64,000 nt of DNA from an uncultured Saprospiraceae bacterium (GTDB lineage: Bacteria > Bacteroidota > Bacteroidia > Chitinophagales > Saprospiraceae). Within the stretch, counting starts at the first letter, position 1. Every line of letters starts with the position of its first letter. Made by a program: the position numbers and the translations under genes. The notes beneath the pieces are model-generated. The model was not told where the DNA came from, did no database searches, and saw only the letters and a list, made by a program, of their open reading frames with translations. Below are positions 1-9,025 of this stretch, piece after piece. The DNA is taken from the NCBI GenBank assembly GCA_937974625.1, contig CALJVJ010000019.1:1-64000 (forward strand), written 5' to 3'.

Positions 1-1216
1 ATTGCTGATTGAACGAAGAGGAGAAGATTTACCTGAGTCCATTAGAAATGGTCAACGGTTAACTGGTATGACTTCTGGGCAAGATAAATTTCCGTTAGCT
101 GGCTCTATCTTTCCGTTTAAACAATATGGTCAAAGTGGTGCTTGGGTAAGTGATTTATTGCCTTATACAGCAAAAGTAGCAGATGAAATTTGTGTCATCA
201 ATTCCATGCATACGGAAGCGATTAATCATGACCCTGCAATCACCTTTTTTCAAACAGGTTCCCAACAACCAGGGCGGCCAAGTATGGGTGCTTGGATGAG
301 TTATGGATTAGGAAGTTCCAATGACAACTTACCTGCTTTTTCCGTTTTATTATCCAGAGGAACGGGTAGACCAGCGGGACAACCACTCTACTCAAGACTT
401 TGGGGGAATGGCTTTTTACATTCTTTACATCAAGGGGTACAATTTCGCTCTGGTAAAGACCCTGTTTTATATCTAAAAGACCCCGCTGGAATAGATAGAA
501 CAAGTCGAAGAAGAATGTTAGACAAACTGGCTGAACTGAATCATCAACAGTTAGAAGAATTTGGCGACCCTGAAATAAGTAGTCGAATAGCCCAATATGA
601 GATGGCTTACCGGATGCAAACTTCAGTCCCCGAGGTAATGAATGTAGACAATGAGCCTGACCATATTTACAAAATGTATGGGCCTGATTCAACTCAACCG
701 GGGACTTATGCAGCAAATTGTTTGCTAGCAAGAAGATTAGCAGAAAGTGGGGTGAACTTTATTCAATTATATCACATGGGTTGGGATACACACGATAACT
801 TACCAAGTCAAATAAAAGGTCAAGCTTTGGATACCGACCAGGCATCGGCAGCTTTGATAATGGATTTAAAACAACGAGGTATGTTAGAAGATACCCTTGT
901 AATTTGGGGTGGAGAATTTGGTCGAACCAATTACTCACAAGGTGCATTGACTGCCAATAGCTATGGTCGAGACCATCATCCAAGAAGTTTTAGTATCTGG
1001 ATGGCAGGTGGTGGAATCAAACCTGGGATTGTCTATGGAAAAACCGATGATTTTGGATATAATATTGTTGAAAACCCTGTTCATGTGCATGATTTTCAAG
1101 CAACTACACTCCGATTATTAGGTATTGACCACGAAAAATTAATTTATAAATATCAAGGAAGACGTTACAGATTAACGGATGTACATGGAAAAGTGATGAA
1201 TGATTTAATTGCATAA
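1..1216 (+). CDS. DUF1501 family protein, 5' end missing
   Basis: This is the C-terminal 404 residues or more of a DUF1501 (sulfatase-like fold) protein; the reading frame is open to the left edge, so the true start and probably a Tat or Sec signal lie outside the window. Family hallmarks visible are GWDTHDN, GGEFGRT and the [15 protein letters not shown] segment near the C-terminus. The function of DUF1501 proteins is not established. In Planctomycetes and Saprospiria they usually sit next to cytochrome-containing DUF1549/DUF1553 genes and are thought to act on extracellular polymers. The downstream gene here, 120 bases away on the same strand, is a cytochrome c-containing membrane protein, which fits that pairing. 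The gene probably forms an operon with it and with an unseen upstream gene. The family call is firm; any enzymatic role is inference. Confidence 0.88.
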   Translation, partial: LLIERRGEDLPESIRNGQRLTGMTSGQDKFPLAGSIFPFKQYGQSGAWVSDLLPYTAKVADEICVINSMHTEAINHDPAITFFQTGSQQPGRPSMGAWMSYGLGSSNDNLPAFSVLLSRGTGRPAGQPLYSRLWGNGFLHSLHQGVQFRSGKDPVLYLKDPAGIDRTSRRRMLDKLAELNHQQLEEFGDPEISSRIAQYEMAYRMQTSVPEVMNVDNEPDHIYKMYGPDSTQPGTYAANCLLARRLAESGVNFIQLYHMGWDTHDNLPSQIKGQALDTDQASAALIMDLKQRGMLEDTLVIWGGEFGRTNYSQGALTANSYGRDHHPRSFSIWMAGGGIKPGIVYGKTDDFGYNIVENPVHVHDFQATTLRLLGIDHEKLIYKYQGRRYRLTDVHGKVMNDLIA

Positions 1217-1336
1217 TAAAAACTGTAGGTTGAATATTCCTGCTTTAGCACATCTAACTAAGCACCCTCTAGCAGGATTCTATAAGAACAAATGCTCATT
1301 CAGATTTAACTCAAGTGCTTTCAATAGTATAATTAT

Positions 1337-3394
1337 ATGGATTTACTAACTTATCTAGGAAAATTCCATCCTATCATTTTACACCTGCCAATCGGCTTTT
1401 TGCTTTTAGCCTTTATGATGGAATTGCGCGACCGTTGGAGGCAATCTGAACAATTCCAAGCGGCTATAGGATTTGCTTTGTTCTGGGGAATGATAGGGGC
1501 TATTTTTGCCGCAGGAACTGGTTATTTATTGTCATTGGATGGAGGCTATGAAGCAACCTTATTGGATAGACATCAATGGTTAGGTTTTGGAGTGGCTGGA
1601 CTATCTGTAATCCTCTATTTTTTACAAAAACAATCTATAAAAGTTAAAAATAAATTCTATTTTCCAATTTTTAGTTTGACTGCTTTACTATTAACCGTTA
1701 CTGGTCATTTTGGTGGTTCTTTGACCCATGGGAGTGATTTTTTATCCCCCAATGCCCCATCTAAATCACAAAAAAATGCCATTGTTGATATTGAAAATGC
1801 AGCAATTTATAATGATTTAATCCAACCAATATTGAAAGATAAATGTGTTCGCTGTCATAGTACCTCTAAAACAAAGGGTGACTTATTGATGGCAACAGTG
1901 GAAGGGATGAAAGCAGGCGGAAAAACAGGTGCATTATTTGTAAAGGGGGATACGGAAAAAAGCCTAATGCTTCAAAGAATTCACTTGCCAATTGAAGAAA
2001 AGGAACACATGCCACCAAAAGGTAAACAACAACTTTTATCAGATGAAATTACTTTAATAAATTGGTGGATTCAAGAGGGCGCAAATTTTACAGCTAAAGT
2101 TAAGGATGTTAAAAAAGACGATAAGATAACGACTATCTTAAATAAGTTTATGGTACCTGTTGATGATACTAATGACATTGAAGTTGATGCGGTTGCTGAA
2201 AGTGTTCTTCAAAAAATTAGTGCTAAGGGTATCCCTATTTTTAGAGTAGCCGAAAACAGTCCCTTTGTTGAAGTCAATCTATCTCGCCAAAAGGATGTTA
2301 ATAAAAATACCATTAAGGCCTTAAAACCAGTAGCCCAACAATTAATCAGTTTAAATTTAGCAGGTACGGATATAAAGGACAGTGATTTAAGTCAGTTATC
2401 TAATTTTCCGCATCTGCAAAAATTATTTTTGCAACAAACCAATATAACGGATAAAGGAATTGGCGAGCTTAATAAGCTAGATTATTTATCCTATCTAAAT
2501 TTATACGAAACTAAAATAACAGATGAAAGCTTACCGATTTTAAGTAAGCTAAAACGCTTAAAAAAGTTATACCTCTGGCAGACCTCTACCACCAATGATG
2601 GTATTGCTAAGTTTGTTAACCAAAAACCTAAAACAAAAGTAAATGTTGGAGTGAAGGAGGATATTTTTGGAGATGCTCGTTTAAAAGCTCCTTTAATTAT
2701 TTCTGAAAAAGATTTATTCAAAGATTCCATAGCAGTGGAATTGAAAACTAATTTTAAACAAGTCAATTTACATTATACGTTAAATGGTTCCATACCTGAT
2801 TCTACCTCCAAATTATACGCGGAACCTATTCTTTTGACTAAAACCACAACGCTAAAAGTAATCGCTCAAAAAGAGGGTTGGCAATCCAGTGAAGTTGCGA
2901 GTAAACAATTTGCAAGTGTAAAATACACTCCAGAAAGTGTCCAATTGAAACAACCTCCAAACGACAGATATAAAGGAAATGGCGCTAATTCTTTAATTGA
3001 TTTAGCAAAAGGAAGCACCACTTTTACTGATGGAATGTGGTTGGGGTACGAAAAACAGCATTTGACAGCCACCATGGATTTAGGCATGGATGTTAATTTA
3101 TCAGGTGTAACGGTTGGTGCCTTAGAAGCACCAGGTTCCTATATATTTTATCCTAAAGGAATGAAAGTTTCCTTGTCGAATGATGGCAAAAAATATCGAG
3201 AAGTTGTTGCTACAACCTACCCTACTACAACAGAAAATAAACCTACTGAAACTACCAATTTTACAGAAGCTTTTGCTACTCAGCAAGCTCGATATGTAAA
3301 AATTACGGTTCAAAGCCATTTAGTGAATCCAGATTGGCATCCTGCGCCTGGAGCGCCTTGTTGGTTGTTTATTGATGAAATAAGTCTAGAGTAA
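1337..3394 (+). CDS. Membrane cytochrome c protein with LRR, chitobiase-C-like and discoidin-like domains
   Basis: This 685-residue protein has several parts in order. Residues about 8-130 hold four or five hydrophobic helices like the DUF2231/cytochrome-associated membrane domain. A planctomycete-type cytochrome c domain follows, with the haem site CVRCH (C170, C173, H174) and a downstream HMPPKGK segment that can supply the methionine ligand. Next are leucine-rich repeats (about 320-430), a CHB_HEX_C-like beta domain (about 455-530, pattern LHYTLNGSIPDS) and a C-terminal F5/8-type discoidin-like domain (about 570-685). The layout suggests a membrane-anchored electron-transfer module carrying binding domains outside the cell, perhaps coupled to polymer oxidation together with the adjacent DUF1501 protein. 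The haem motif and LRRs are seen directly; the carbohydrate-binding role is family inference. The ATG at 1337 immediately precedes the first hydrophobic helix. Confidence 0.85.
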   Translation: MDLLTYLGKFHPIILHLPIGFLLLAFMMELRDRWRQSEQFQAAIGFALFWGMIGAIFAAGTGYLLSLDGGYEATLLDRHQWLGFGVAGLSVILYFLQKQSIKVKNKFYFPIFSLTALLLTVTGHFGGSLTHGSDFLSPNAPSKSQKNAIVDIENAAIYNDLIQPILKDKCVRCHSTSKTKGDLLMATVEGMKAGGKTGALFVKGDTEKSLMLQRIHLPIEEKEHMPPKGKQQLLSDEITLINWWIQEGANFTAKVKDVKKDDKITTILNKFMVPVDDTNDIEVDAVAESVLQKISAKGIPIFRVAENSPFVEVNLSRQKDVNKNTIKALKPVAQQLISLNLAGTDIKDSDLSQLSNFPHLQKLFLQQTNITDKGIGELNKLDYLSYLNLYETKITDESLPILSKLKRLKKLYLWQTSTTNDGIAKFVNQKPKTKVNVGVKEDIFGDARLKAPLIISEKDLFKDSIAVELKTNFKQVNLHYTLNGSIPDSTSKLYAEPILLTKTTTLKVIAQKEGWQSSEVASKQFASVKYTPESVQLKQPPNDRYKGNGANSLIDLAKGSTTFTDGMWLGYEKQHLTATMDLGMDVNLSGVTVGALEAPGSYIFYPKGMKVSLSNDGKKYREVVATTYPTTTENKPTETTNFTEAFATQQARYVKITVQSHLVNPDWHPAPGAPCWLFIDEISLE

Positions 3395-3519
3395 TGCGGA
3401 TTGTTAATTCGCCATTAAAAGCCTTGCCCTAAATACTCCTTAACCAATTCAAATTACATTAAAAATTCTACAAAAATTTAGTAATTTTAAACATCTATAC
3501 CATCCACCAAAAGTTTTAA

Positions 3520-4659
3520 ATGCCAGAAGAATTAAATAAAAGTACCGTTAATAGAAAAGAATACGAAGCGCAAGTTGCTAAGCAACGGACCAACCATTTA
3601 TTGGTTATAGGTATTGATAATTATAAAAATGGAATATCCAAACTAAATAATGCAGTTAGAGACGCAAAAACCTTTAAGGATATTTTATTAAAAAATTATC
3701 AGTTTGAACAAAAAAATGTCACAACTCTGTTCAATGCAGATGCAACCCTAGGAAATATCAGAAAAACCTTTTCCACTGTTCTTAATAATTTAACAGAATT
3801 GGATAATTTAATTTTTTATTATTCTGGACATGGAGAAGAAAGACCTTCTGGAAAAGCTGTAAGAGGCTTTTGGATTCCTTATGATGCGGTGCTAAATGAA
3901 GACCACACCTATCTTCCGAATGAAGAGATAAATTTGTTATTTAAAAATAGTCGTGCGCATCATGTTTTCGGTATTGTAGATTCCTGTTATTCGGGTAGTT
4001 TGTTTACTAGAAATATAGATACTGCTAATGAAAGAATTAGTAGTTTTCCTTCTCGTTGGTTATTGACCGCAGGTAGAAATGAAGTCGTTTCAGATGGATT
4101 TAAAGGAGGAAATAGCCCCTTTGCCAACACTTTATTTACTTATTTAAATACTTATCCAAACGACAGTTTTTGGGTATCTGACCTTTGTAGTCGAGTGTTA
4201 AAAGGTATGGACTACACCACGGAACAGCAGACGCCAAGGGGAGAACCCTTACAAGACTCTGCACATTTGGGTGGGCAGTTTGTTTTTTATAAAAAAGGGG
4301 TTATAGCAAAACCAGAAGAAATAACATTGGTGCCAGGTAATACAGAGGAGCATAAAACAAAAGGATTAAAAGAAACTACGGTATCAAAACCTACTACATT
4401 AAAAGAACTAAAGAAATTTCTTAAAAAATTAGTTGGGACAGATTTAGAAAAGGCTTTAACCCAATTTGAAAATTACTTATCAACGGATTCCGCTAAAGAA
4501 AATGACTTAATTATGCAGCAAGGAAGTTATAATAGGAATAAAGGCCAACAATTAAAAGGACTAATTACTCAAGCCAATGCAGATATGACGGAAGCCAGAA
4601 TTAAATATGCCTTATTAAGTTATATTGATGATTTAGAAGAAGAAGATATTCAATTCTAA
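3520..4659 (+). CDS. Metacaspase-like (C14) protease with C-terminal EAD11-like domain
   Basis: This 379-residue caspase-family protein carries the catalytic dyad: H104 in YYSGHGEE and C156 in VDSCYSG. The protease core covers about residues 25-260. After a charged linker, the last ~85 residues (about 293-379) match the pattern of Effector-Associated Domain 11, with KALTQFENYL, LIMQQGSYNRNKGQQ and IKYALLSYIDDL as the recognisable helices. In the families described for bacterial conflict systems, EADs act as homotypic adaptors that recruit effectors such as caspases to NTPase sensors. There is no signal peptide, so it should be cytosolic. It stands alone: the upstream gene is unrelated and the downstream genes run the other way. 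The protease call is strong. The EAD11 assignment comes from pattern memory without a profile search, and no partner gene is seen in this window. Confidence 0.88.
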   Translation: MPEELNKSTVNRKEYEAQVAKQRTNHLLVIGIDNYKNGISKLNNAVRDAKTFKDILLKNYQFEQKNVTTLFNADATLGNIRKTFSTVLNNLTELDNLIFYYSGHGEERPSGKAVRGFWIPYDAVLNEDHTYLPNEEINLLFKNSRAHHVFGIVDSCYSGSLFTRNIDTANERISSFPSRWLLTAGRNEVVSDGFKGGNSPFANTLFTYLNTYPNDSFWVSDLCSRVLKGMDYTTEQQTPRGEPLQDSAHLGGQFVFYKKGVIAKPEEITLVPGNTEEHKTKGLKETTVSKPTTLKELKKFLKKLVGTDLEKALTQFENYLSTDSAKENDLIMQQGSYNRNKGQQLKGLITQANADMTEARIKYALLSYIDDLEEEDIQF

Positions 4660-4690
4660 TCCTAAAAAAGGCATTTAAATTTTTTATTTC

Positions 4691-5569
4691 TTACGCTTTT
4701 CTCCCTCGAATAATCATTGGTTTAAAAGCTTTAGAAACTAACATTACTCGCTCTCCTATCCTCATATCTAAAACTTCTTCTTGAGAAGCGATTACTCTGA
4801 CAATATTGTTCCCTAACTTCACTTTGACAACAAAAACAACATCACTAGGTACAATCTGTAAAATCTCTCCAGAGACTTTATATTTTCCACTAATTCTATT
4901 ATTAAGAAAAATAGATTCTGGGGTTCCCGCTTGAGTTATCTTTCCTGCGGATAAAACTAATACTTGATTTGCCATTTTAAATATCTCCCCCATATCATGA
5001 CTCACCAAAAGAGTGGTTAAATTATAGTTTTGATGGATTTTCAAAAGGTAATCTTGTAAACTACTTCTCCTTTCTTCATCTAAGGCAGATAATGGTTCAT
5101 CAAGTAATAAAATTTTTGGTTTTCTTACTAATGCACGAGCTAATGCGACTCTTTGTTGTTGGCCTCCTGATAGTTTAAAAGGAGGTTCATTTATCAAACT
5201 AGATAAACCCATTTCTTCTATCAATTCTTCAATTATTGAAGTAGATTGGTTCTTCTCTAAGGCATAATTTAAATTTTGTCGAACCGTCATATTGGGAAAT
5301 AGAGCATACTTTTGGAAGACGTACCCTACCCTTCTTTTTTGGGGAGGCAAATTAATTTGATTCGCAGTATCTAACCAAGTTTCCCCATTTATTTTAATAA
5401 AACCCTGAGCAGCTTTTTCCAGACCTGTAATCAATCTCAAAAGAGAAGTTTTTCCACTTCCAGATGCGCCACTTATAGCCACAAAACTCCCATCCTCAAT
5501 CTGTGTATCAATATCGAGCATGCCCTTACCTTCTGCAAAATTGAGTTGTTTTTTAAGCTTTATTCTCAT
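4691..5569 (-). CDS. modC: Molybdate ABC transporter ATP-binding protein ModC
   Basis: This 292-residue ABC ATPase powers molybdate (possibly tungstate) import with ModA and ModB. Walker A is GASGSGKT (34-41), the signature is LSGGQ (133-137), Walker B is LLLDEP (154-159) and the H-loop histidine is in LLVSHDMGE. The last ~65 residues form a TOBE/Mop oxyanion-binding domain (KYKVSGEILQIVPSDVVF), which separates ModC from other ABC ATPases. It is the last gene of the minus-strand modA/Mop/modB/modC group but is separated from modB by 179 bases that contain an inverted repeat, while the other three genes are nearly contiguous. It converges with the metacaspase gene, leaving a 31-base gap. Confidence 0.93.
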   Translation of the reverse strand: MRIKLKKQLNFAEGKGMLDIDTQIEDGSFVAISGASGSGKTSLLRLITGLEKAAQGFIKINGETWLDTANQINLPPQKRRVGYVFQKYALFPNMTVRQNLNYALEKNQSTSIIEELIEEMGLSSLINEPPFKLSGGQQQRVALARALVRKPKILLLDEPLSALDEERRSSLQDYLLKIHQNYNLTTLLVSHDMGEIFKMANQVLVLSAGKITQAGTPESIFLNNRISGKYKVSGEILQIVPSDVVFVVKVKLGNNIVRVIASQEEVLDMRIGERVMLVSKAFKPMIIRGRKA

Positions 5570-5588
5570 AAAAAGTACTTCCTTTTCC

Positions 5589-5752
5589 TTAAGGGTTGAG
5601 TATGAAATAACTTCGCATTTTAGGCTGGTTCTTTTGCGCTTATTTTTATTTTAAAATCAGTCATAGTATCAACAATACTCCCTCTTTTAAAGAAAAACTA
5701 ATTACAAAACAACCTACTCTAAATTTACGACCTCTTTCATACTCAACCTTAA
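5589..5752. repeat. Inverted-repeat-bounded insert between modB and modC
   Basis: Left arm 5589-5607 contains GGGTTGAGTATGAAA. Right arm 5735-5752 is its reverse complement apart from one extra G on the left (TTTCATACTCAACCTTAA). The arms bound about 127 bases with no ORF, and the right arm covers the modB stop codon. This could be a small MITE-like insertion or a long-loop hairpin that adjusts modC expression. No clear target-site duplication is visible. Confidence 0.6.
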
Positions 5753-6429
5753 AATTCATTCGCTTTTATCCCTCTTCCATTAATGGCATAAACCATCATT
5801 AAAACCATAAAAGAAAAGATGAAAAGAATCAATGCATAGTTATTCGCTGCTGTATAATTTAAGTTTTCAACTTCATCGTATATGGCAATGGAGGCTACTT
5901 TAGTTGCCCCTGGTATATTTCCACCTAACATTAGCACCACCCCAAATTCACCAACAGTATGTGCGAAGGATAAAACCACACCTGTTAAGATAGAGGGTTT
6001 CATATTGGGTAACAACACCCTAAAAATGGTTTGTAATTTAGATTTTCCAAGTATATAAGAAGCTTCTGAATAACTTCGTGGTAAATTTTCAAAACCTGAT
6101 TGAATAGGATGAACCATAAATGGTAAACTGTAAATAATAGACCCAATGACTAAACCCGAAAACGAAAAAACTAACCGAATGTCAAAGGTTGTTAACAACC
6201 ATTCTCCCAAAGCACTCTCTGGGCTGAAAGCTAATAATAAGTAGAATCCCAAAACTGTTGGTGGCAGAACTAAAGGCATACTAATAAATGTCTCCAACAC
6301 TGGTTTTAATCTTGTTTTCGTATTTGACAAATAAAACGCCAATGGAATCCCAATTATCAACAAAAAGACGGTGGTTATCGCTGCAAGTTCGAAAGTAATT
6401 AATAATGTTTGATAAAATTCTTGGTTCAT
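5749..6429 (-). CDS. modB: Molybdate ABC transporter permease ModB
   Basis: This 226-residue inner-membrane permease has about five to six hydrophobic helices, as expected for ModB/CysT-type subunits. The cytoplasmic EAA loop that docks on ModC is visible as EASYILGKSKLQTIFRVLLP (about 123-142), followed by the typical VVLSFAHTVGEFGVVLMLGG helix. It lies 17 bases after the small Mop protein and upstream of modC, so it is probably translated from the modA transcript. Its last codons and stop lie inside the right arm of an inverted repeat, so that element may have altered the original C-terminus slightly; the length is nevertheless normal for the family. Confidence 0.93.
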   Translation of the reverse strand: MNQEFYQTLLITFELAAITTVFLLIIGIPLAFYLSNTKTRLKPVLETFISMPLVLPPTVLGFYLLLAFSPESALGEWLLTTFDIRLVFSFSGLVIGSIIYSLPFMVHPIQSGFENLPRSYSEASYILGKSKLQTIFRVLLPNMKPSILTGVVLSFAHTVGEFGVVLMLGGNIPGATKVASIAIYDEVENLNYTAANNYALILFIFSFMVLMMVYAINGRGIKANEF

Positions 6430-6446
6430 TTATAAATACATTTTCC

Positions 6447-6839
6447 CTACTCCATTAACATTAACTCGTTGGACCGAATTAACATTATCAAAGACATACC
6501 TATTTGAATTTCAGTAGCAAATTCCGCAGGAACAACTGCGTTGATGTTTGTGTTTTGAAAAGCTACTGTTACTCTGCTTAATAGTTTCCCTGCCTTTATT
6601 TCTTTTACCTTAACTAGAATTTGATTGTCAATACTAATTTTTTCAGGCGTTTTAAGACTTAAAGTAACATCTGTTTCTTTAAATAGGATATTGACCATTT
6701 GACCAACTACCAAATTGGGATTTATGGCATTCACTTTAATAACAATAGCTTTAAAAATTTGATTTCCGACAGCTAGAGAAACTTTAGAAAATTGGTCTAT
6801 AGTTGTCAATTTAGTAATTTTCCCTTTTAGTGTATTCAA
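6447..6839 (-). CDS. Molybdenum-pterin-binding (di-Mop/TOBE) protein
   Basis: This 130-residue protein is made of two consecutive TOBE/Mop-type beta domains (about 3-65 and 68-130); the first begins LKGKITKLTTIDQFSKVSLA and the second contains LLSRVTVAFQNTNINAVV. Such proteins bind molybdate or tungstate oxyanions and act as cytosolic storage or sensing modules (molbindin-like). The start is a TTG codon at 6839-6837 whose bases overlap the modA stop (TGA at 6838-6836), indicating translational coupling with modA. Its place between modA and modB supports a role in molybdate handling. A regulatory role is possible but it has no DNA-binding domain of the ModE type. Confidence 0.85.
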   Translation of the reverse strand: MNTLKGKITKLTTIDQFSKVSLAVGNQIFKAIVIKVNAINPNLVVGQMVNILFKETDVTLSLKTPEKISIDNQILVKVKEIKAGKLLSRVTVAFQNTNINAVVPAEFATEIQIGMSLIMLIRSNELMLME

Positions 6840-7645
6840 TATATATCCAAATTAGCAGGCAATGAATAGCCATATTGTTTTAAAATTTTTTGAGCATCAG
6901 CTGAAAACATAAAATTATAAAATTTTTGTGCGGTTTCTTTATTTTTTGTTGCTCCGTATTTAGTAATTACAATTCCTTGTTCTATTGGGTCATAAGCTGC
7001 TTTGGGAATATCTATCCATTGCCCTTTTTTAACCATATTTGGAGCTAAAATTACAGATTTAGCTGTAAAACCAACCTCACAGTTCTTAGTAGTAATATAC
7101 AAATTTGTTTGAGCTATGCTCTCCGCATAAACTAATTTAGTATCCACTGCTTTTTTCAATCCAAAATACTCCATGGCTTTAATAGCCTGTTCTCCATAGG
7201 GGGCATTTTTAGGATTAGCTATGGCTATTTTATTTACTTCCTTTTTTTTCAGAAATTCAAGGGATGGTTCCAATTCAAGGCCTTTTTTCATAGTCCATAG
7301 TACCAAACTTCCGAGTGCATATAATTTTGGTGGATTAGGTGCAAAATTTTCTTGATACAAATGTTGAGGATATTTAAAATTTGCAGAAATTAATAGGTCA
7401 TAAGGAGCACCTTGCTTAATTTGCGCGGTCAATTTTCCAGATGAACCTAAAATGATATTAATGTTTAGACCAAATTTCTGCTCAAAAGCAGCCTCAATCT
7501 CTTTCATTGCAAATTGCACATTGGCCGCAGTGGCTACATTTAGCACTACCTTATTTTTAGGACTTGTTTTATCTTCGCCACAACCAATTATACAAAATAG
7601 CAGTAAAACAAATAGAAAATTACGGTTCCCCTTAGTTATCGTCAT
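6836..7645 (-). CDS. modA: Molybdate-binding lipoprotein ModA
   Basis: This 269-residue solute-binding protein captures molybdate for the ModBC importer. An N-terminal lipoprotein signal (FLFVLLLFCIIGC) puts the lipidated cysteine at C22, so it is membrane-anchored rather than free in the periplasm. The mature part has family features: NVATAANVQFAMKEIEAAFE, LGSSGKLTAQIKQGAPYDLL and LVYAESIAQTNLYITTKNC. It is the first gene of the minus-strand transport group and is divergently placed to the fatty-acid-hydroxylase gene across 120 bases. Molybdate specificity is inferred from family and from the TOBE domains of the neighbours; tungstate cannot be excluded. Confidence 0.92.
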   Translation of the reverse strand: MTITKGNRNFLFVLLLFCIIGCGEDKTSPKNKVVLNVATAANVQFAMKEIEAAFEQKFGLNINIILGSSGKLTAQIKQGAPYDLLISANFKYPQHLYQENFAPNPPKLYALGSLVLWTMKKGLELEPSLEFLKKKEVNKIAIANPKNAPYGEQAIKAMEYFGLKKAVDTKLVYAESIAQTNLYITTKNCEVGFTAKSVILAPNMVKKGQWIDIPKAAYDPIEQGIVITKYGATKNKETAQKFYNFMFSADAQKILKQYGYSLPANLDIY

Positions 7646-7765
7646 TTAAAATACAGATTTTGAGGCAAATTAAACAAAAAATCTAAATAACTTGTTTGCT
7701 TGAATAATACATGAAGGAATTATCATATAATTTATTACTCAAAAAAATATAGACTTTAACGGAAA

Positions 7766-8881
7766 ATGGAATATTACTTAAATTTATTCATTAATGGATA
7801 CAAAGGTTATTTCAATTATCTATGGAATGACATTACCAACCCAAGTTGGCACAGCTATTTTTATTGGTTAATCATTGTTTCATTGGCATTCTTTGTGTTA
7901 GAGGTGGTATTGCCGTGGAGAAAAAAACAAGCAGTACCTAGAAAAGATTTTTGGCTGGACACGTTTTATATGTTTTTCAATTTTTTCCTCTTCTCCTTAA
8001 TTATTTATAATGCAGCATCCGAAGTAGTTGTTAATCTATTTAATAATGGCATTTTATCAATCACTGGGATAAATTTACAAGCTTTAAATCCTATGCAAAC
8101 TTGGCCATTATGGGCGGTATTATTGGTCGGTATGCTGGTTCGTGATTTTGTACAATGGTGGATTCACCGTTTGCTGCATAAATTTGATTTTTTGTGGGAA
8201 TTTCATAAAGTACATCATTCTGTTGAAGAAATGGGATTTGCTGCGCAATTGCGGTATCATTGGATGGAAAATGTGGTTTATAGAAGTTTGGAATACATTC
8301 CACTAGCCTTGATGGGAATAGGATTATACGACTTCTTTATTATCCATATTTTCGCTTTAGCGTGGGGGCATTATAACCATGCGAATATTACAGTTAGCGG
8401 TCGCTTGACAGGAGGAATCGTTGGCGGATTGGTAGGCATTTTAATCGCTAATAGTCTCGTTGGTTTTCATATTTTAAACAATCCAAGTTTGATAACCCAA
8501 CTATCAACCATCGGTGGTTGTATTGCAATAGGTGCTTTTTTAATGGGGCCATTTATGAAAATGATTTTTAATAGTCCTGAAATGCATATTTGGCATCACT
8601 CTTATCACCTTCCATCGGACCGAAGAGATGGCATTAATTTCGGATTAACTCTAGCGATTTGGGATTACCTTTTTGATACGGCGTATGTTCCTCATAATGG
8701 TCGAGAAATTAAATTGGGTTTCCAAGGAATGGAGCAGTTTCCAAATGATTTTATTGGTCAAAATTTGAATGGAATTCGACAAAAAACAGTTGTTTCTTCG
8801 AATCAAGGACCTAAAAAACAATTACCCACTCGAAAGGAAATTGAAAATCCTGTAAACATTCCAATTGAGGCAGAGAAATAA
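7766..8881 (+). CDS. Fatty acid hydroxylase / sterol desaturase family membrane enzyme
   Basis: This 371-residue integral membrane di-iron enzyme has hydrophobic helices in the first ~120 residues and around 170-270. The eight-histidine pattern of the family is visible: HRLLH (H134, H138), HKVHH (H147, H150, H151), GHYNH in the middle, and WHHSYH (H277, H278, H281). Members hydroxylate or desaturate fatty acids, sterols, carotenoids or sphingolipid bases using oxygen and an electron donor. A hydrophilic tail of ~40 residues follows the core. The substrate is unknown. The acyl-CoA ligase 144 bases downstream on the same strand may point to lipid or fatty-acid modification, but a weak terminator-like hairpin lies between them. 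Confidence 0.9.
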   Translation: MEYYLNLFINGYKGYFNYLWNDITNPSWHSYFYWLIIVSLAFFVLEVVLPWRKKQAVPRKDFWLDTFYMFFNFFLFSLIIYNAASEVVVNLFNNGILSITGINLQALNPMQTWPLWAVLLVGMLVRDFVQWWIHRLLHKFDFLWEFHKVHHSVEEMGFAAQLRYHWMENVVYRSLEYIPLALMGIGLYDFFIIHIFALAWGHYNHANITVSGRLTGGIVGGLVGILIANSLVGFHILNNPSLITQLSTIGGCIAIGAFLMGPFMKMIFNSPEMHIWHHSYHLPSDRRDGINFGLTLAIWDYLFDTAYVPHNGREIKLGFQGMEQFPNDFIGQNLNGIRQKTVVSSNQGPKKQLPTRKEIENPVNIPIEAEK

Positions 8882-8916
8882 GTTCATTAAAAAAGGACTG
8901 CTTATCAAATATTTAT

Positions 8917-8949
8917 AAAGCTTATATTTTGGTATCAAAAAGCTTTTTA
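8917..8949 (+). terminator. Weak terminator-like hairpin
   Basis: Arms AAAGCTT (8917-8923) and AAGCTTT (8940-8946) form a 7-bp stem running into a short T stretch. The stem is AT-rich and the loop long, so it may be weak or non-functional. Confidence 0.3.
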
Positions 8950-9025
8950 TATCTTTACCTTGCTTTATACCTACCGGTATTTGTTGATAATTGCTAATTC
9001 AAAACAAAATAAATAAAACCACTTT

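Noticed and set aside
1238..1277. Inverted repeat TCCTGCT/AGCAGGA after the DUF1501 gene
   Set aside because: The 26-base loop and lack of a T tract make it a weak terminator, and the downstream gene is likely co-transcribed.
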